NCBI GenBank assembly: GCA_035651595.1 | Contig: DASRFJ010000180.1 | Location: forward strand, 1 to 26,028 | Length of the DNA: 26,028 bases | Reading direction: 5' to 3' | Source of the DNA: JAFARZ01 sp035651595 | Lineage (GTDB): Bacteria; Actinomycetota; Actinomycetes; Streptosporangiales; Streptosporangiaceae | Part shown: in pieces, positions 14,822 through 21,358 of the stretch | Numbering within the stretch: position 1 is the first letter of the stretch | How the letters are laid out: the number at the start of each line of letters is the position of its first letter | The notes under the pieces: model-generated | Database searches by the model: none | What the model was told of the DNA's origin: nothing | The model's input: only the letters and a program-made list of their open reading frames with translations | Made by a program: the position numbers and the translations under genes

Positions 14822-15814
14822 GTGACAGGGGAGACGCCGCAGCCGATCTTGAGCCAGCCGACGGCCGCCGCGATCTTCCTGGTGCTGACCATCGACCCGG
14901 GTGGCGAAACCGCCTGCCGGGACGTGCTCGCCGACTGGGCGGGACTCCAGCGGGCGGTCGGTTTCCGGGCCGGCCCGCGACGCGGCCTCGCCTGCACGGT
15001 CGGCATCGCCTCGGACGCCTGGGACCGGCTGTTCGCCGGACCACGGCCCGCCGAGCTGCACCCGTTCCGTGAGCTGGCCGGCGCGCGGCACCATGCCCCG
15101 GCGACACCGGGCGACCTGCTGTTCCATATCCGGTCCGACCGGATGGACCTGTGCTTCGAGTTCGCCACCCACGCGATGACCCGGCTCGCCGGGGCGGCCA
15201 CGGTGATCGACGAGGTGCACGGCTTCCGGTTCTTCGACGAGCGCGACCTGCTCGGCTTCGTCGACGGCACCGAGAACCCCGCCGGCCGGGCCGCGGAGCG
15301 CGCCGTGCTGATCGACGGTCAGGATCCGGCGTTCGCCGGGGGCAGTTATGTGATCGTGCAGAAATACCTGCACGACATGCGCGCCTGGAACGCGCTGCCG
15401 GTCGAGGAGCAGGAAAAAGTGATCGGCCGGACCAAGCTGGACGACATCGAGCTGCCCGATGACGTCAAGCCCAGCAATTCCCACGTCGCCCTCAACACAA
15501 TCACCGGTCCGGACGGCGAAGAACGCCAGATCGTTCGGGAAAATATGCCCTTTGGTTCTCTGGAAAAAGGCGAGTCAGGCACCTACTTCATCGGATATGC
15601 CGCCTCGCCCGCCGTCACCGAGCAGATGCTGGCGAACATGTTTCTCGGCGATCCGCCGGGTAATACCGATCGGGTCCTCGACTTTTCGGTCGCGATCACC
15701 GGCGGGTTGTTCTTCGTGCCGGCCGCGGACTTTCTCGACGATCTTCCGGGCCCGCCAGGCACGGGTTCCGGCTCGCTCGGCATCGGCAGCCTGAAAAGGA
15801 GCAGTCAACGATGA
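14822..15814 (+). CDS. Dye-decolorizing (DyP) heme peroxidase, encapsulin cargo
   Basis: From GTG 14822 the protein is 330 residues. It shows the DyP signature GFVDGT (145-150) with catalytic Asp148, proximal heme His221 in NSHVALN, and distal Arg239 in REN followed by MPFGS. It uses hydrogen peroxide to oxidise phenolic or dye-like substrates. The C-terminus has a flexible Pro/Gly linker then SLGIGSLK (15773-15796), the conserved encapsulin cargo-loading peptide, so the enzyme should be packaged in the shell encoded next door. The start is set by alignment to the family (PQPILSQPTAAAIFLVL); an in-frame ATG at 14783 would overlap corA. Its last codons contain the encapsulin ribosome site. Confidence 0.94.
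   Translation: MTGETPQPILSQPTAAAIFLVLTIDPGGETACRDVLADWAGLQRAVGFRAGPRRGLACTVGIASDAWDRLFAGPRPAELHPFRELAGARHHAPATPGDLLFHIRSDRMDLCFEFATHAMTRLAGAATVIDEVHGFRFFDERDLLGFVDGTENPAGRAAERAVLIDGQDPAFAGGSYVIVQKYLHDMRAWNALPVEEQEKVIGRTKLDDIELPDDVKPSNSHVALNTITGPDGEERQIVRENMPFGSLEKGESGTYFIGYAASPAVTEQMLANMFLGDPPGNTDRVLDFSVAITGGLFFVPAADFLDDLPGPPGTGSGSLGIGSLKRSSQR
15773..15801 (+). promoter_or_regulatory. Cargo-loading peptide codons merged with the encapsulin RBS
   Basis: Bases 15773-15796 encode SLGIGSLK, the targeting tag. The encapsulin ribosome site AAGGAG (15796-15801) overlaps the last Lys codon and the next two codons, 9 nt before ATG 15811. The four-base ATGA overlap then ends DyP and starts encapsulin, a strong sign of coupled production of cargo and shell. 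Confidence 0.85.
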
Positions 15815-16614
15815 ACAACCTGCACCGCGAGCTCGCGCCGGTATCGGACGCCGCGTGGGCCAGCATCGAAGCGGAAGCGCGCCGGACGTTCGAATCGCAC
15901 ATCGCCGCCCGGCGGGTGGTCGACGTCAAGGGCCCGGAGGGCCTCGGGCTGGCCAGCGTCGGCACCGGGCGCCTGGCCGACATCGCCGCGCCCGCCGACG
16001 GGGTCACCGCCCGGCTGCGGACCTCGCAGCAGGTCGTCGAGCTCCGGGTGCCGTTCACCCTGTCCCGGACCGAGATCGACGACGTGGAGCGCGGCGCGGA
16101 GGACTCCGACTGGCAGCCGGTGAAGGACGCGGCGAAGAAGATCGCGTTCGCGGAGGACCGGGCCGTGTTCGAGGGGTACCCGGCGGCCGGCATCACCGGC
16201 GTGCGGCAGAGCACGTCGAACCCCGCGCTCACGCTGCCCGGCGAAGTGCGCGACTACCCCGACGTCGTCAGCCGGGCGGTCTCCGCGCTGCGCCTGGCGG
16301 GCGTGGGCGGGCCGTTCTCGCTGCTGCTGTCCGCGGACGCGTACACCGCGGTGAGCGAGACCGCCGACCACGGATACCCGATCCGCGATCACCTTGCGCG
16401 CGTGGTGGACGGCGACATCATCTGGGCGCCGGCGATCGACGGCGCGTTCGTGCTGTCCGGCCGCGGCGGGGACTACGAGCTGCGACTCGGCCAGGACCTG
16501 TCGATCGGCTACCTGACGCACGACGCGGCCACCGTGCAGCTGTACTTCACCGAGTCGCTGACGTTCCTCGCCTACACCGCCGAGGCGAGCGTCGCCCTGT
16601 CGCCGGCCGCGTGA
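15811..16614 (+). CDS. Family 1 encapsulin shell protein
   Basis: This 267-residue protein has the encapsulin (HK97-fold) sequence: NNLHRELAPVSDAAWASIEA at the N-terminus, ARRVVDVKGPEGLGLASV, then VPFTLSRTEIDDVERGAEDSDW, EDRAVFEGY and the C-terminal DLSIGYLTHDAATVQLYFTE. These match the classic DyP-associated linocin/encapsulin line, which usually forms a 60-subunit, T=1 nanocompartment. The family-length N-terminus confirms ATG 15811. It is last in the corA-DyP-encapsulin unit and is followed by a G/C palindrome at 16629 that may end the transcript. No second cargo gene is seen nearby, although the shell could recruit others elsewhere. Confidence 0.96.
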   Translation: MNNLHRELAPVSDAAWASIEAEARRTFESHIAARRVVDVKGPEGLGLASVGTGRLADIAAPADGVTARLRTSQQVVELRVPFTLSRTEIDDVERGAEDSDWQPVKDAAKKIAFAEDRAVFEGYPAAGITGVRQSTSNPALTLPGEVRDYPDVVSRAVSALRLAGVGGPFSLLLSADAYTAVSETADHGYPIRDHLARVVDGDIIWAPAIDGAFVLSGRGGDYELRLGQDLSIGYLTHDAATVQLYFTESLTFLAYTAEASVALSPAA

Positions 16615-16628
16615 CGGCAGATGGGAGA

Positions 16629-16642
16629 GCGGGAGCTCCCGC
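16629..16642 (+). terminator. Palindromic hairpin after encapsulin
   Basis: GCGGGAGCTCCCGC is a perfect 14-bp palindrome 15 nt after the encapsulin stop. It can fold as a 5-bp G/C stem with a 4-nt loop. It is a plausible terminator although only weak T content follows. Confidence 0.5.
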
Positions 16643-17052
16643 GTCAATAAGGATTTCGTGGTAGAAAAGGCGCCAGGCGCCGCTGTTCAAGGCAACGCGT
16701 GCTCGCGGCGTGCCGCGCGGTGCGAGTGGGGCAGACTACTGGTCGGCTCGAACCTGGACATATCGGGAGATCAGGGACGTGTGAGCGGGCGTGCCGGATC
16801 ATTGCGGACAGTTACCCCCCCAAAGTGGGAGGGTAAGTGTCCGCAATAAATTTTCGAGCGCCTCCCGGAGCCCGAGCAGACACGAAGCATAGGAAAGGCA
16901 TTCCCCTCCCTCTTCCGCGGACTGCGCCCGGCCTTCGCACAGCTCGCGGCGCATGAGGAGAAACTGGCCGGCAATGCGGTATCGCCGAGTCTCGGGGGAT
17001 CGAGGGCCCCAGCAGCCGAGAACGCAACGGCGCACCTAGCTCCTGCGCGGCA
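16643..17052. other. Gene-free gap with repeats
   Basis: No coding region is supported here. The stretch holds a GGCGCC-A-GGCGCC repeat near 16670-16683, the 47-bp hairpin at 16801-16847, and about 200 bp of plus-strand sequence (16855-17040) that reads as a short open frame (FERLPEPEQTRSIGKAF, then FRGLRPAFAQLAAHEEKLAG). That frame has a peptide-like look but no start site or recognised family, so it may be a decayed gene fragment. Confidence 0.5.
16801..16847. repeat. 47-bp hairpin element, MITE/terminus-like
   Basis: Bases 16801-16821 pair with 16827-16847 with only two mismatches, giving a 21-bp-arm hairpin with a 5-nt loop. The outer arms read ATTGCGGACA and TGTCCGCAAT. The right arm plus its flank (16827-16858) is nearly repeated, reverse-complemented, at 25771-25800. 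A hairpin of this kind appearing twice in 9 kb suggests a dispersed repeat or the end of an insertion sequence. It may also terminate the encapsulin transcript, being followed by AATAAATTTT. Confidence 0.7.
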
Positions 17053-17346
17053 CTACGAGTCCTCGTACCGGCTGGGCGGGAACGGATGCTGCTCGTCGAT
17101 CGTGCGCAGCTCGCCCTTGTCCACCTCGCGGCGGATCTCGGCCTCTTCCTCCAGCACCTGGTCGGTCGGCGGGAGATCCTCGGGTAGCGGCGGTTCGTCG
17201 GTGGCCGGCGGCACCTCGTCCGGGTTGTAGTCGTCCAGGCCGGCTTCCACGCGCTCTTCTTCGGTCAGCCGGGCCAGCTGGTCGTCGTCAAGGCGGTCCG
17301 GTGCGCCGCCGTGCTCCCGGCGATCCCGGTGGAACTCTTCAGTCAT
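17053..17346 (-). CDS. Small acidic actinobacterial protein, unknown function
   Basis: This 97-residue protein starts MTEEFHRDRREHGG, is rich in Asp, Glu and Pro, and contains LDDYNPDEVPPATDEPPLP, a segment of a conserved but uncharacterised actinobacterial family. No signal peptide or membrane helix is seen, and it is probably largely disordered. ATG 17346 overlaps the P450 stop as ATGA, so translation is likely coupled. A role with the P450 is possible but only by context. Confidence 0.72.
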   Translation of the reverse strand: MTEEFHRDRREHGGAPDRLDDDQLARLTEEERVEAGLDDYNPDEVPPATDEPPLPEDLPPTDQVLEEEAEIRREVDKGELRTIDEQHPFPPSRYEDS

Positions 17347-18518
17347 GGGTGGAACGCTACCCCAGGCGTATCCCAGCGAACCGGCAGCTCCGGTGGTTTG
17401 CGGAACACCAGGCCGCGGGGCGTGGCCGGGCCCGCCGGGCGGAGGCGGGGGAGCCGATCGAGCACCGTCGCGACGGCGACGCGTGCCTCCAGCCTGGCCA
17501 GGTGCGCGCCCAGGCAGAAGTGCGGTCCGTGCGCGAACGTCAGGTGCTTTCCCGCGTTCTCGCGGTGGAGCCGGTAGCTGTCCGGGTCGGCAAACACCGC
17601 GGGGTCCCGGTTGGCGCCGCTGAGCGACACCGTCACCTGGTCGCCGGCCCGGATGTCTGCTCCGCCGATGGAGCTGTCCGCCGTCGCGAACCGGTCCACG
17701 ACGGCCGCGGCCGGCTCGAGGCGGAGCGATTCCTCCACCGCCGCCGGGATCAGCGCCGGGTCGCCGCGTACCTGGTCCAGCGCGGGCGGGGTGGCGAGCA
17801 GGTGCGCGACGGCATTGGCGATCATGCCTTCGGTCGTCTCGATTCCGCCGAACATCAGCACGGCCGCGTTGGAGATGACCTCGGCCTCGGTGAGCGGACC
17901 GGCCACCTCGTTGAGCAGCGCCGCGTGCTCCGGGTCGTTGATGACCTTTCGCATGCTGTCGGCAAGCTGGTTGAACGCGGCCGTGCTCGGGGGGTTCGCG
18001 TCTGGCGGAGCGCCTGCCTGGCCCGCGGTCGCGGCGACGATCTCGTCGTACCAGCCGAGGATCGTGGCGGGGTCGGTGTCGCGCAGGCCGAGCGCTTCGG
18101 CCATCACGGCGACGGCGAGCGGCCCGGCCACCGCGCGCCGCAGCTCCGCCTCGCCGTGTGGCGCGATGCCTTCTACCAGCCGGTTCGTTTCGGCCTGGGT
18201 GAACTCCGCCAGCCGCGCGTGCACGGCCTCGGCGCGGAACGGCGGGCTGAACGGCCCGCGATGGTGCGCGTGCCGCGCGCCGTCCAGCGACAGCATGCTC
18301 GGCCCGACCACCCTGGCCGTCGAGAACCGAGGGTCGTCGACGGTGAACGTCCGCGCGTCGCGCAGTACGGCCACCGCGATGTCGTACCCGGTGACCAGCC
18401 ACGCGCCGAGCGCGGGCACCCACGCGACCGGACCCTCGTCGGCCCGCAGCCGTGCCAACACCGGGTGCGGGTTGACGTCCAGGTCGGCGAGGGTGACCGC
18501 GTCACTGGTCCTGCCCAT
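17343..18518 (-). CDS. Cytochrome P450
   Basis: The 391-residue protein has all core P450 signatures: HHRGPFSPPF near the C-helix, I-helix MFGGIETTEGM (oxygen-activating Glu-Thr-Thr), K-helix EESLRLEP (ExxR), and the heme loop FAHGPHFCLGAHLAR with the cysteine ligand Cys335. It is a soluble class I bacterial P450 needing ferredoxin and ferredoxin reductase, neither of which is encoded nearby. The substrate is unknown. ATG 18518 is preceded by TAGGGT 8 nt upstream and no ribosome site, indicating a leaderless mRNA. It is divergent from the FMN reductase gene with 19 bp between start codons. Confidence 0.95.
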   Translation of the reverse strand: MGRTSDAVTLADLDVNPHPVLARLRADEGPVAWVPALGAWLVTGYDIAVAVLRDARTFTVDDPRFSTARVVGPSMLSLDGARHAHHRGPFSPPFRAEAVHARLAEFTQAETNRLVEGIAPHGEAELRRAVAGPLAVAVMAEALGLRDTDPATILGWYDEIVAATAGQAGAPPDANPPSTAAFNQLADSMRKVINDPEHAALLNEVAGPLTEAEVISNAAVLMFGGIETTEGMIANAVAHLLATPPALDQVRGDPALIPAAVEESLRLEPAAAVVDRFATADSSIGGADIRAGDQVTVSLSGANRDPAVFADPDSYRLHRENAGKHLTFAHGPHFCLGAHLARLEARVAVATVLDRLPRLRPAGPATPRGLVFRKPPELPVRWDTPGVAFHP

Positions 18519-18525
18519 GTCGAAT

Positions 18526-18532
18526 TACCCTA
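18526..18532. promoter_or_regulatory. Overlapping divergent leaderless -10 boxes
   Basis: The plus-strand box TACCCT (18526-18531) ends 6 nt before ATG 18538, and the minus-strand box TAGGGT (18532-18527) ends 8 nt before ATG 18518. They share five bases, since TTACCCTAA is read from both sides. Polymerases on the two strands cannot both occupy this site, so the genes are likely to compete for transcription. Confidence 0.5.
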
Positions 18533-18537
18533 ACAAC

Positions 18538-19092
18538 ATGCGCATCTTGCTGATTTCTGGCAGCACGCGAGGCGGGTCGGGGAACACAGCGGCGCTGCGG
18601 ACGGTACAGGCGCTGGCGCCCGACGGGGTGACCGCCGAACTGTACGGCGGGCTCGCCGCGCTCCCGGCGTTCAACCCGGACGACGACCACGACCCGCTGC
18701 CGCCGGCGGTGGGGGAGCTGCGGGCGCGGATCGCGGCCGCGGATGCCGTGCTGTTCTGCACCCCGGAATACGCGGGCACGCTGCCCGGCAGCTTGAAGAA
18801 CCTGCTCGACTGGACGGTCGGCGGCGGAGAGATGTACGGCAAGCCGGTCGGCTGGATCAACGTCGCGGCGGAGGGCCGGGGGAGCGGGGCGGCCGAACAC
18901 CTGGCCATCGTCCTCGGCTACGTCGGCACTGTCGCGGTCCAGCAGGCGTGCGTGCGGCTGCCGGTGCCGCGCGACGCGGTGGGCGCGGACGGGATCATCG
19001 GCGACCCCCAGATCCGTGCTGGGCTCGTGTCAGTGGCGTCCGCGCTCGCCGCTCACGTGTCGCTTCACGTGTCGCTGCCAGATCCGTCGTAG
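18538..19092 (+). CDS. NAD(P)H-dependent FMN reductase-like flavodoxin-fold protein
   Basis: The 184-residue protein starts MRILLISGSTRGGSGNTAAL, a flavodoxin-fold FMN phosphate loop, and contains CTPEYAGTLPGSLKNLLDW, the signature of the NADPH-dependent FMN reductase family (chromate/azo/quinone reductases). Such enzymes reduce FMN or quinones two electrons at a time. ATG 18538 is chosen because the frame upstream is antisense to the P450. The 3' end overlaps the convergent HxlR gene by 28 bp. Next to a P450 and an HxlR-quinone-reductase pair, it fits a redox or electrophile response; whether it supplies electrons to the P450 is not known. Confidence 0.87.
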   Translation: MRILLISGSTRGGSGNTAALRTVQALAPDGVTAELYGGLAALPAFNPDDDHDPLPPAVGELRARIAAADAVLFCTPEYAGTLPGSLKNLLDWTVGGGEMYGKPVGWINVAAEGRGSGAAEHLAIVLGYVGTVAVQQACVRLPVPRDAVGADGIIGDPQIRAGLVSVASALAAHVSLHVSLPDPS

Positions 19093-19481
19093 GCGGCCTG
19101 AGCCGACTCGACGTCCTCGATGTGCTTCTCCGCCCATGCCTTGAGCGCGATGACGACCGGCAGCAGACTGCGGCCGAGCGGCGTGAGTGAGTAGTCGACC
19201 CGCACCGGCACGCCGGTCGTGACCTCGCGGGCGACGAGCCCGTCCCGCTCCATCGCGCGCAGCGTCTGGGTCAGCATCTTCTGGCTGACACCGGCGATGA
19301 TCCTGCTCAGCTCGTTGTAGCGACGCGACCCGTCCGCCAGCGCGCTCAAGATGAGCGTCACCCACTTGTCGCTGATCCGCAGCAGGACCTTGCGGGACGG
19401 GCACTCCGCCATGAACGCGTCGTACGCTACGCGCGCCTCAGTGCGCCGCTGCGCGGCGGTCTGCGTGGGCAATCCCCGCAC
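19065..19481 (-). CDS. HxlR-family winged-helix transcription regulator
   Basis: The 138-residue protein shows the HxlR winged-helix sequence: ISDKWVTLILSALADGSRRY, NELSRIIAGVSQKMLTQTL and RVDYSLTPLGRSLLP. Cys27, just before the first helix, sits where redox-sensing HxlR proteins such as YodB have the reactive cysteine. GTG 19481 or TTG 19472 may be the start; the GGGAGG at 19488-19483 fits TTG 19472 better by spacing. It is divergent from the quinone oxidoreductase gene at 19591, with palindromes between them, so it probably controls that gene and itself. Confidence 0.93.
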   Translation of the reverse strand: MRGLPTQTAAQRRTEARVAYDAFMAECPSRKVLLRISDKWVTLILSALADGSRRYNELSRIIAGVSQKMLTQTLRAMERDGLVAREVTTGVPVRVDYSLTPLGRSLLPVVIALKAWAEKHIEDVESAQAAYDGSGSDT

Positions 19482-19494
19482 CTCCCGGTCCCTA

Positions 19495-19542
19495 ACGCAC
19501 TTCGAAGTGCGTGCTCCACTTACGGATGGAGAGTAGCTCTCC
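19495..19542. promoter_or_regulatory. Palindromes in the HxlR-oxidoreductase divergent gap
   Basis: ACGCACTTCGAAGTGCGT (19495-19512) is a perfect 18-bp palindrome. GGAGAGTAGCTCTCC (19528-19542) is a second inverted repeat with 6-bp arms. Both lie in the 109-bp gap between the divergent HxlR and oxidoreductase genes, which is where an HxlR operator is expected. Which of the two is bound is not known. Confidence 0.55.
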
Positions 19543-19553
19543 TCTGGTTCGTG

Positions 19554-20966
19554 TCAAGCGTCAGCGAACTCCGAGTCCGAGGAGAAAGCAATGCGCGCAG
19601 TTGTCAGCCGCCCGCCCGGTGAGCCGCCGTCGGTCGTCGAGGTCCCGGTGCCGCGACCGGGACCTGGACAGGTCCGGATCCGGGTGGCCGCGGCGGCGGT
19701 CAATCCAGTCGACGTCGCCACCCAGCAGGGCCACATCGGCCGGACCCGGCCCGGCGTCATCGGCCCGGGGGAGCAGGTCGGGCTCGGCTGGGACGTGGCC
19801 GGTACGGTCGAGGAGACCGGGGAGGGCGTCGCCGGCGTCGCGGTCGGCGATGTCGTCATCGGCCTGCGAGACCGCCTGGACGTGGCGGCCGGCACCTTCG
19901 CGGAGCAGGTCGTGCTCGACGCCGGCGACGTGGCGGCCGCCCCGCCCGGCGTGGATCTGCCCGCGGCATCGACGATCCCGTTGAACGGGTTGACGACCGT
20001 GCAGGCGCTTGACGAGCTGGGCCGGCTTGGCCTTCGCGCCGGGGACACGCTCCTGGTGACGGGCGCGGCGGGCGGGCTCGGCGGATTCGGCGTGGAGCTT
20101 GCCGCGATGCGCGGGTTCCGGGTGATAGCGGCGGCCGGTGAGGCCGACGAGGCTGTCATGCGCGGGTTCGGTGCTGCCGAGTTCGTGCCCCGCTCGGCCG
20201 CTTCGCTGGCAGACGCCGTGCGCGCGCTGGTGCCCGGCGGGGTGGACGCGGTATTCGACGCCGCGGTGCTCGGCTTCCCGGCCATGGACGCGGTTCGCCG
20301 TCGTGGCGTGTACGTGAACTTCGCGCCGGTGCACCTGCTCACGGTGCGCGGCATCGAGGAGTTGCCGATCCATATCCACGCCGACGGGCCCGCGCTGTCC
20401 GGCCTGTCCCGGCTCGCCGCCAGGGGGCTGCTGACGACGCGCGTCGCGGACACGTACCCGCTCGAGCAGGCGGCCGTCGCGTTCGAGCGGCTCCTCAAGG
20501 GCGGCCTGCGCGGGCGCCTGGTGCTGACGGTGTAATCCCCCCGGTGTAATCCAGCGGTGAGGTCGATCACCCCGGCCGGGGTGGCCAGGCACGTCATCCG
20601 GATCCGGACGCCGTGCGTGACGGCCCCGGCCTGGAGCCGGTCCCGCAACCGCAGATCCAGCTCACCGGGCGCCGCCGAACCCGGACGGGTCAGCGTGATC
20701 ACCACCGAGCCCTCCGGTTCGGCGTCGCCGAGCACTTCGGAGATGATCCAGCACAGCCGCGCGACCACCTCCGGTTCGGGGTCTTCCGGCACGTCGTCGA
20801 TCGGCGTGACGACCGGCAGCTGCGTCTGGTGGCGGTCCAGGAAAAACAGCCACAGGCTCCGCCGCGTCCGCCACTCCGGCCCGATGAGCTGTTCGACTCT
20901 CGCCAGCACCTCGTCATCGGTGCGGATGGGAGTGTTGTCAGGTTTTGCGTCGGGGGACCGGTCCAT
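19554..20966 (-). CDS. Hypothetical protein with stop-less 3' end antisense to the MDR gene
   Basis: The first 135 or so residues (20545-20966) look like a real gene: MDRSPDAKPDN, then DDEVLARVEQLIGPEWR, SLWLFFLDRHQTQLPVVTPI and ARLCWIISEVLGDAEPEG. This resembles a conserved actinobacterial family of unknown function whose members end shortly after the GVRIRMTCLATPAGV segment. Here no stop follows. The frame runs on through the antisense of the whole oxidoreductase gene to 19554, giving a 470-residue reading with low-complexity Ser/Thr/Arg text. The extension is probably not selected. The expected end is near 20545, close to a short direct repeat at 20528-20552. Only the N-terminal part is confident. 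Confidence 0.6.
   Translation of the reverse strand: MDRSPDAKPDNTPIRTDDEVLARVEQLIGPEWRTRRSLWLFFLDRHQTQLPVVTPIDDVPEDPEPEVVARLCWIISEVLGDAEPEGSVVITLTRPGSAAPGELDLRLRDRLQAGAVTHGVRIRMTCLATPAGVIDLTAGLHRGDYTVSTRRPRRPPLRSRSNATAACSSGYVSATRVVSSPLAASRDRPDSAGPSAWIWIGNSSMPRTVSRCTGAKFTYTPRRRTASMAGKPSTAASNTASTPPGTSARTASASEAAERGTNSAAPNPRMTASSASPAAAITRNPRIAASSTPNPPSPPAAPVTRSVSPARRPSRPSSSSACTVVNPFNGIVDAAGRSTPGGAAATSPASSTTCSAKVPAATSRRSRRPMTTSPTATPATPSPVSSTVPATSQPSPTCSPGPMTPGRVRPMWPCWVATSTGLTAAAATRIRTCPGPGRGTGTSTTDGGSPGGRLTTARIAFSSDSEFADA
19591..20535 (+). CDS. Zinc-free MDR oxidoreductase, quinone-oxidoreductase-like
   Basis: The 314-residue protein has the medium-chain dehydrogenase layout: an N-terminal GroES-like domain (VRIRVAAAAVNPVDVATQQ), and a Rossmann domain with NADP-binding GDTLLVTGAAGGLGGFGVEL. 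No zinc-binding cysteine cluster is present, so it is a quinone reductase or enone reductase type. ATG 19591 has GAGGAGA 6 nt upstream. The HxlR regulator upstream and the nearby FMN reductase suggest an inducible quinone or electrophile detoxification unit. The minus strand beneath it is open in several frames (see the entry at 20966). Confidence 0.92.
   Translation: MRAVVSRPPGEPPSVVEVPVPRPGPGQVRIRVAAAAVNPVDVATQQGHIGRTRPGVIGPGEQVGLGWDVAGTVEETGEGVAGVAVGDVVIGLRDRLDVAAGTFAEQVVLDAGDVAAAPPGVDLPAASTIPLNGLTTVQALDELGRLGLRAGDTLLVTGAAGGLGGFGVELAAMRGFRVIAAAGEADEAVMRGFGAAEFVPRSAASLADAVRALVPGGVDAVFDAAVLGFPAMDAVRRRGVYVNFAPVHLLTVRGIEELPIHIHADGPALSGLSRLAARGLLTTRVADTYPLEQAAVAFERLLKGGLRGRLVLTV
20528..20552. 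repeat. Short direct repeat at the MDR stop
   Basis: CGGTGTAATCC occurs at 20528-20538 and 20542-20552 (14-nt period). The first copy contains the TAA stop of the oxidoreductase. It lies where the antisense hypothetical gene would be expected to end, so a small duplication may have disturbed that 3' end. Confidence 0.6.
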
Positions 20967-21097
20967 ACACTCAGCGTTACACACGATAATCGCGCAGCGC
21001 CATAAGGCGATCACAAAGAGTTGCCAGTCGCGTGACTCGCGGTCCGGCTGCGATAGGACCGGCCGTCGGCAGGCCGCGGGGGCCGTGGCCGCGCACT

Positions 21098-21310
21098 GCC
21101 TGTGTCTGGTGTGCAGTGTGCGGCTGCCGGGATAGGAGCGCACGGCAGGTCCGCCAACAACGTGGAGGATTTCCCCCTTGTGGAAGATCGACCCTCGTAA
21201 CCAAGGGTCCCGTTACCACGAAGGGAAAATCCGCCACATTAACCAAGGTCCAACGAGCCTTACGCGCCGGCGCACCGATCAGCTCGCCAGCCGACGCCCG
21301 CGAGCCAGAA
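21098..21310 (+). repeat. Structured dispersed repeat, copy A
   Basis: This stretch is similar throughout to the reverse complement of 25815-26028. Its core, 21162-21237, forms a 76-bp hairpin with 22-bp arms (21162-21183 and 21216-21237; about 18 Watson-Crick pairs plus a wobble) and an inner stem GACCCT/AGGGTC (21190-21195, 21204-21209). In one frame it reads VRLPG-stop-ERT, then WRISPLWKIDPRNQGSRYH, similar to copy B apart from the TAG. No protein family is recognised. It is not a known IS terminus to my knowledge. Confidence 0.8.
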
Positions 21311-21358
21311 GGCCGCGGGCGCACGGTGTCCTAAACGGTCACCACCCAGGAAGCGCCG

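Noticed and set aside
16640..16790. tRNA-like text (GGCTCGAACC) after encapsulin
   Set aside because: A T-loop-like GGCTCGAACC occurs near 16743, but no matching acceptor stem or anticodon arm can be folded around it.
19554..20535. Long antisense protein beneath the oxidoreductase as a real gene
   Set aside because: Several minus frames are open here and their text is low-complexity Ser/Thr/Arg, typical of the antisense of high-G/C genes.
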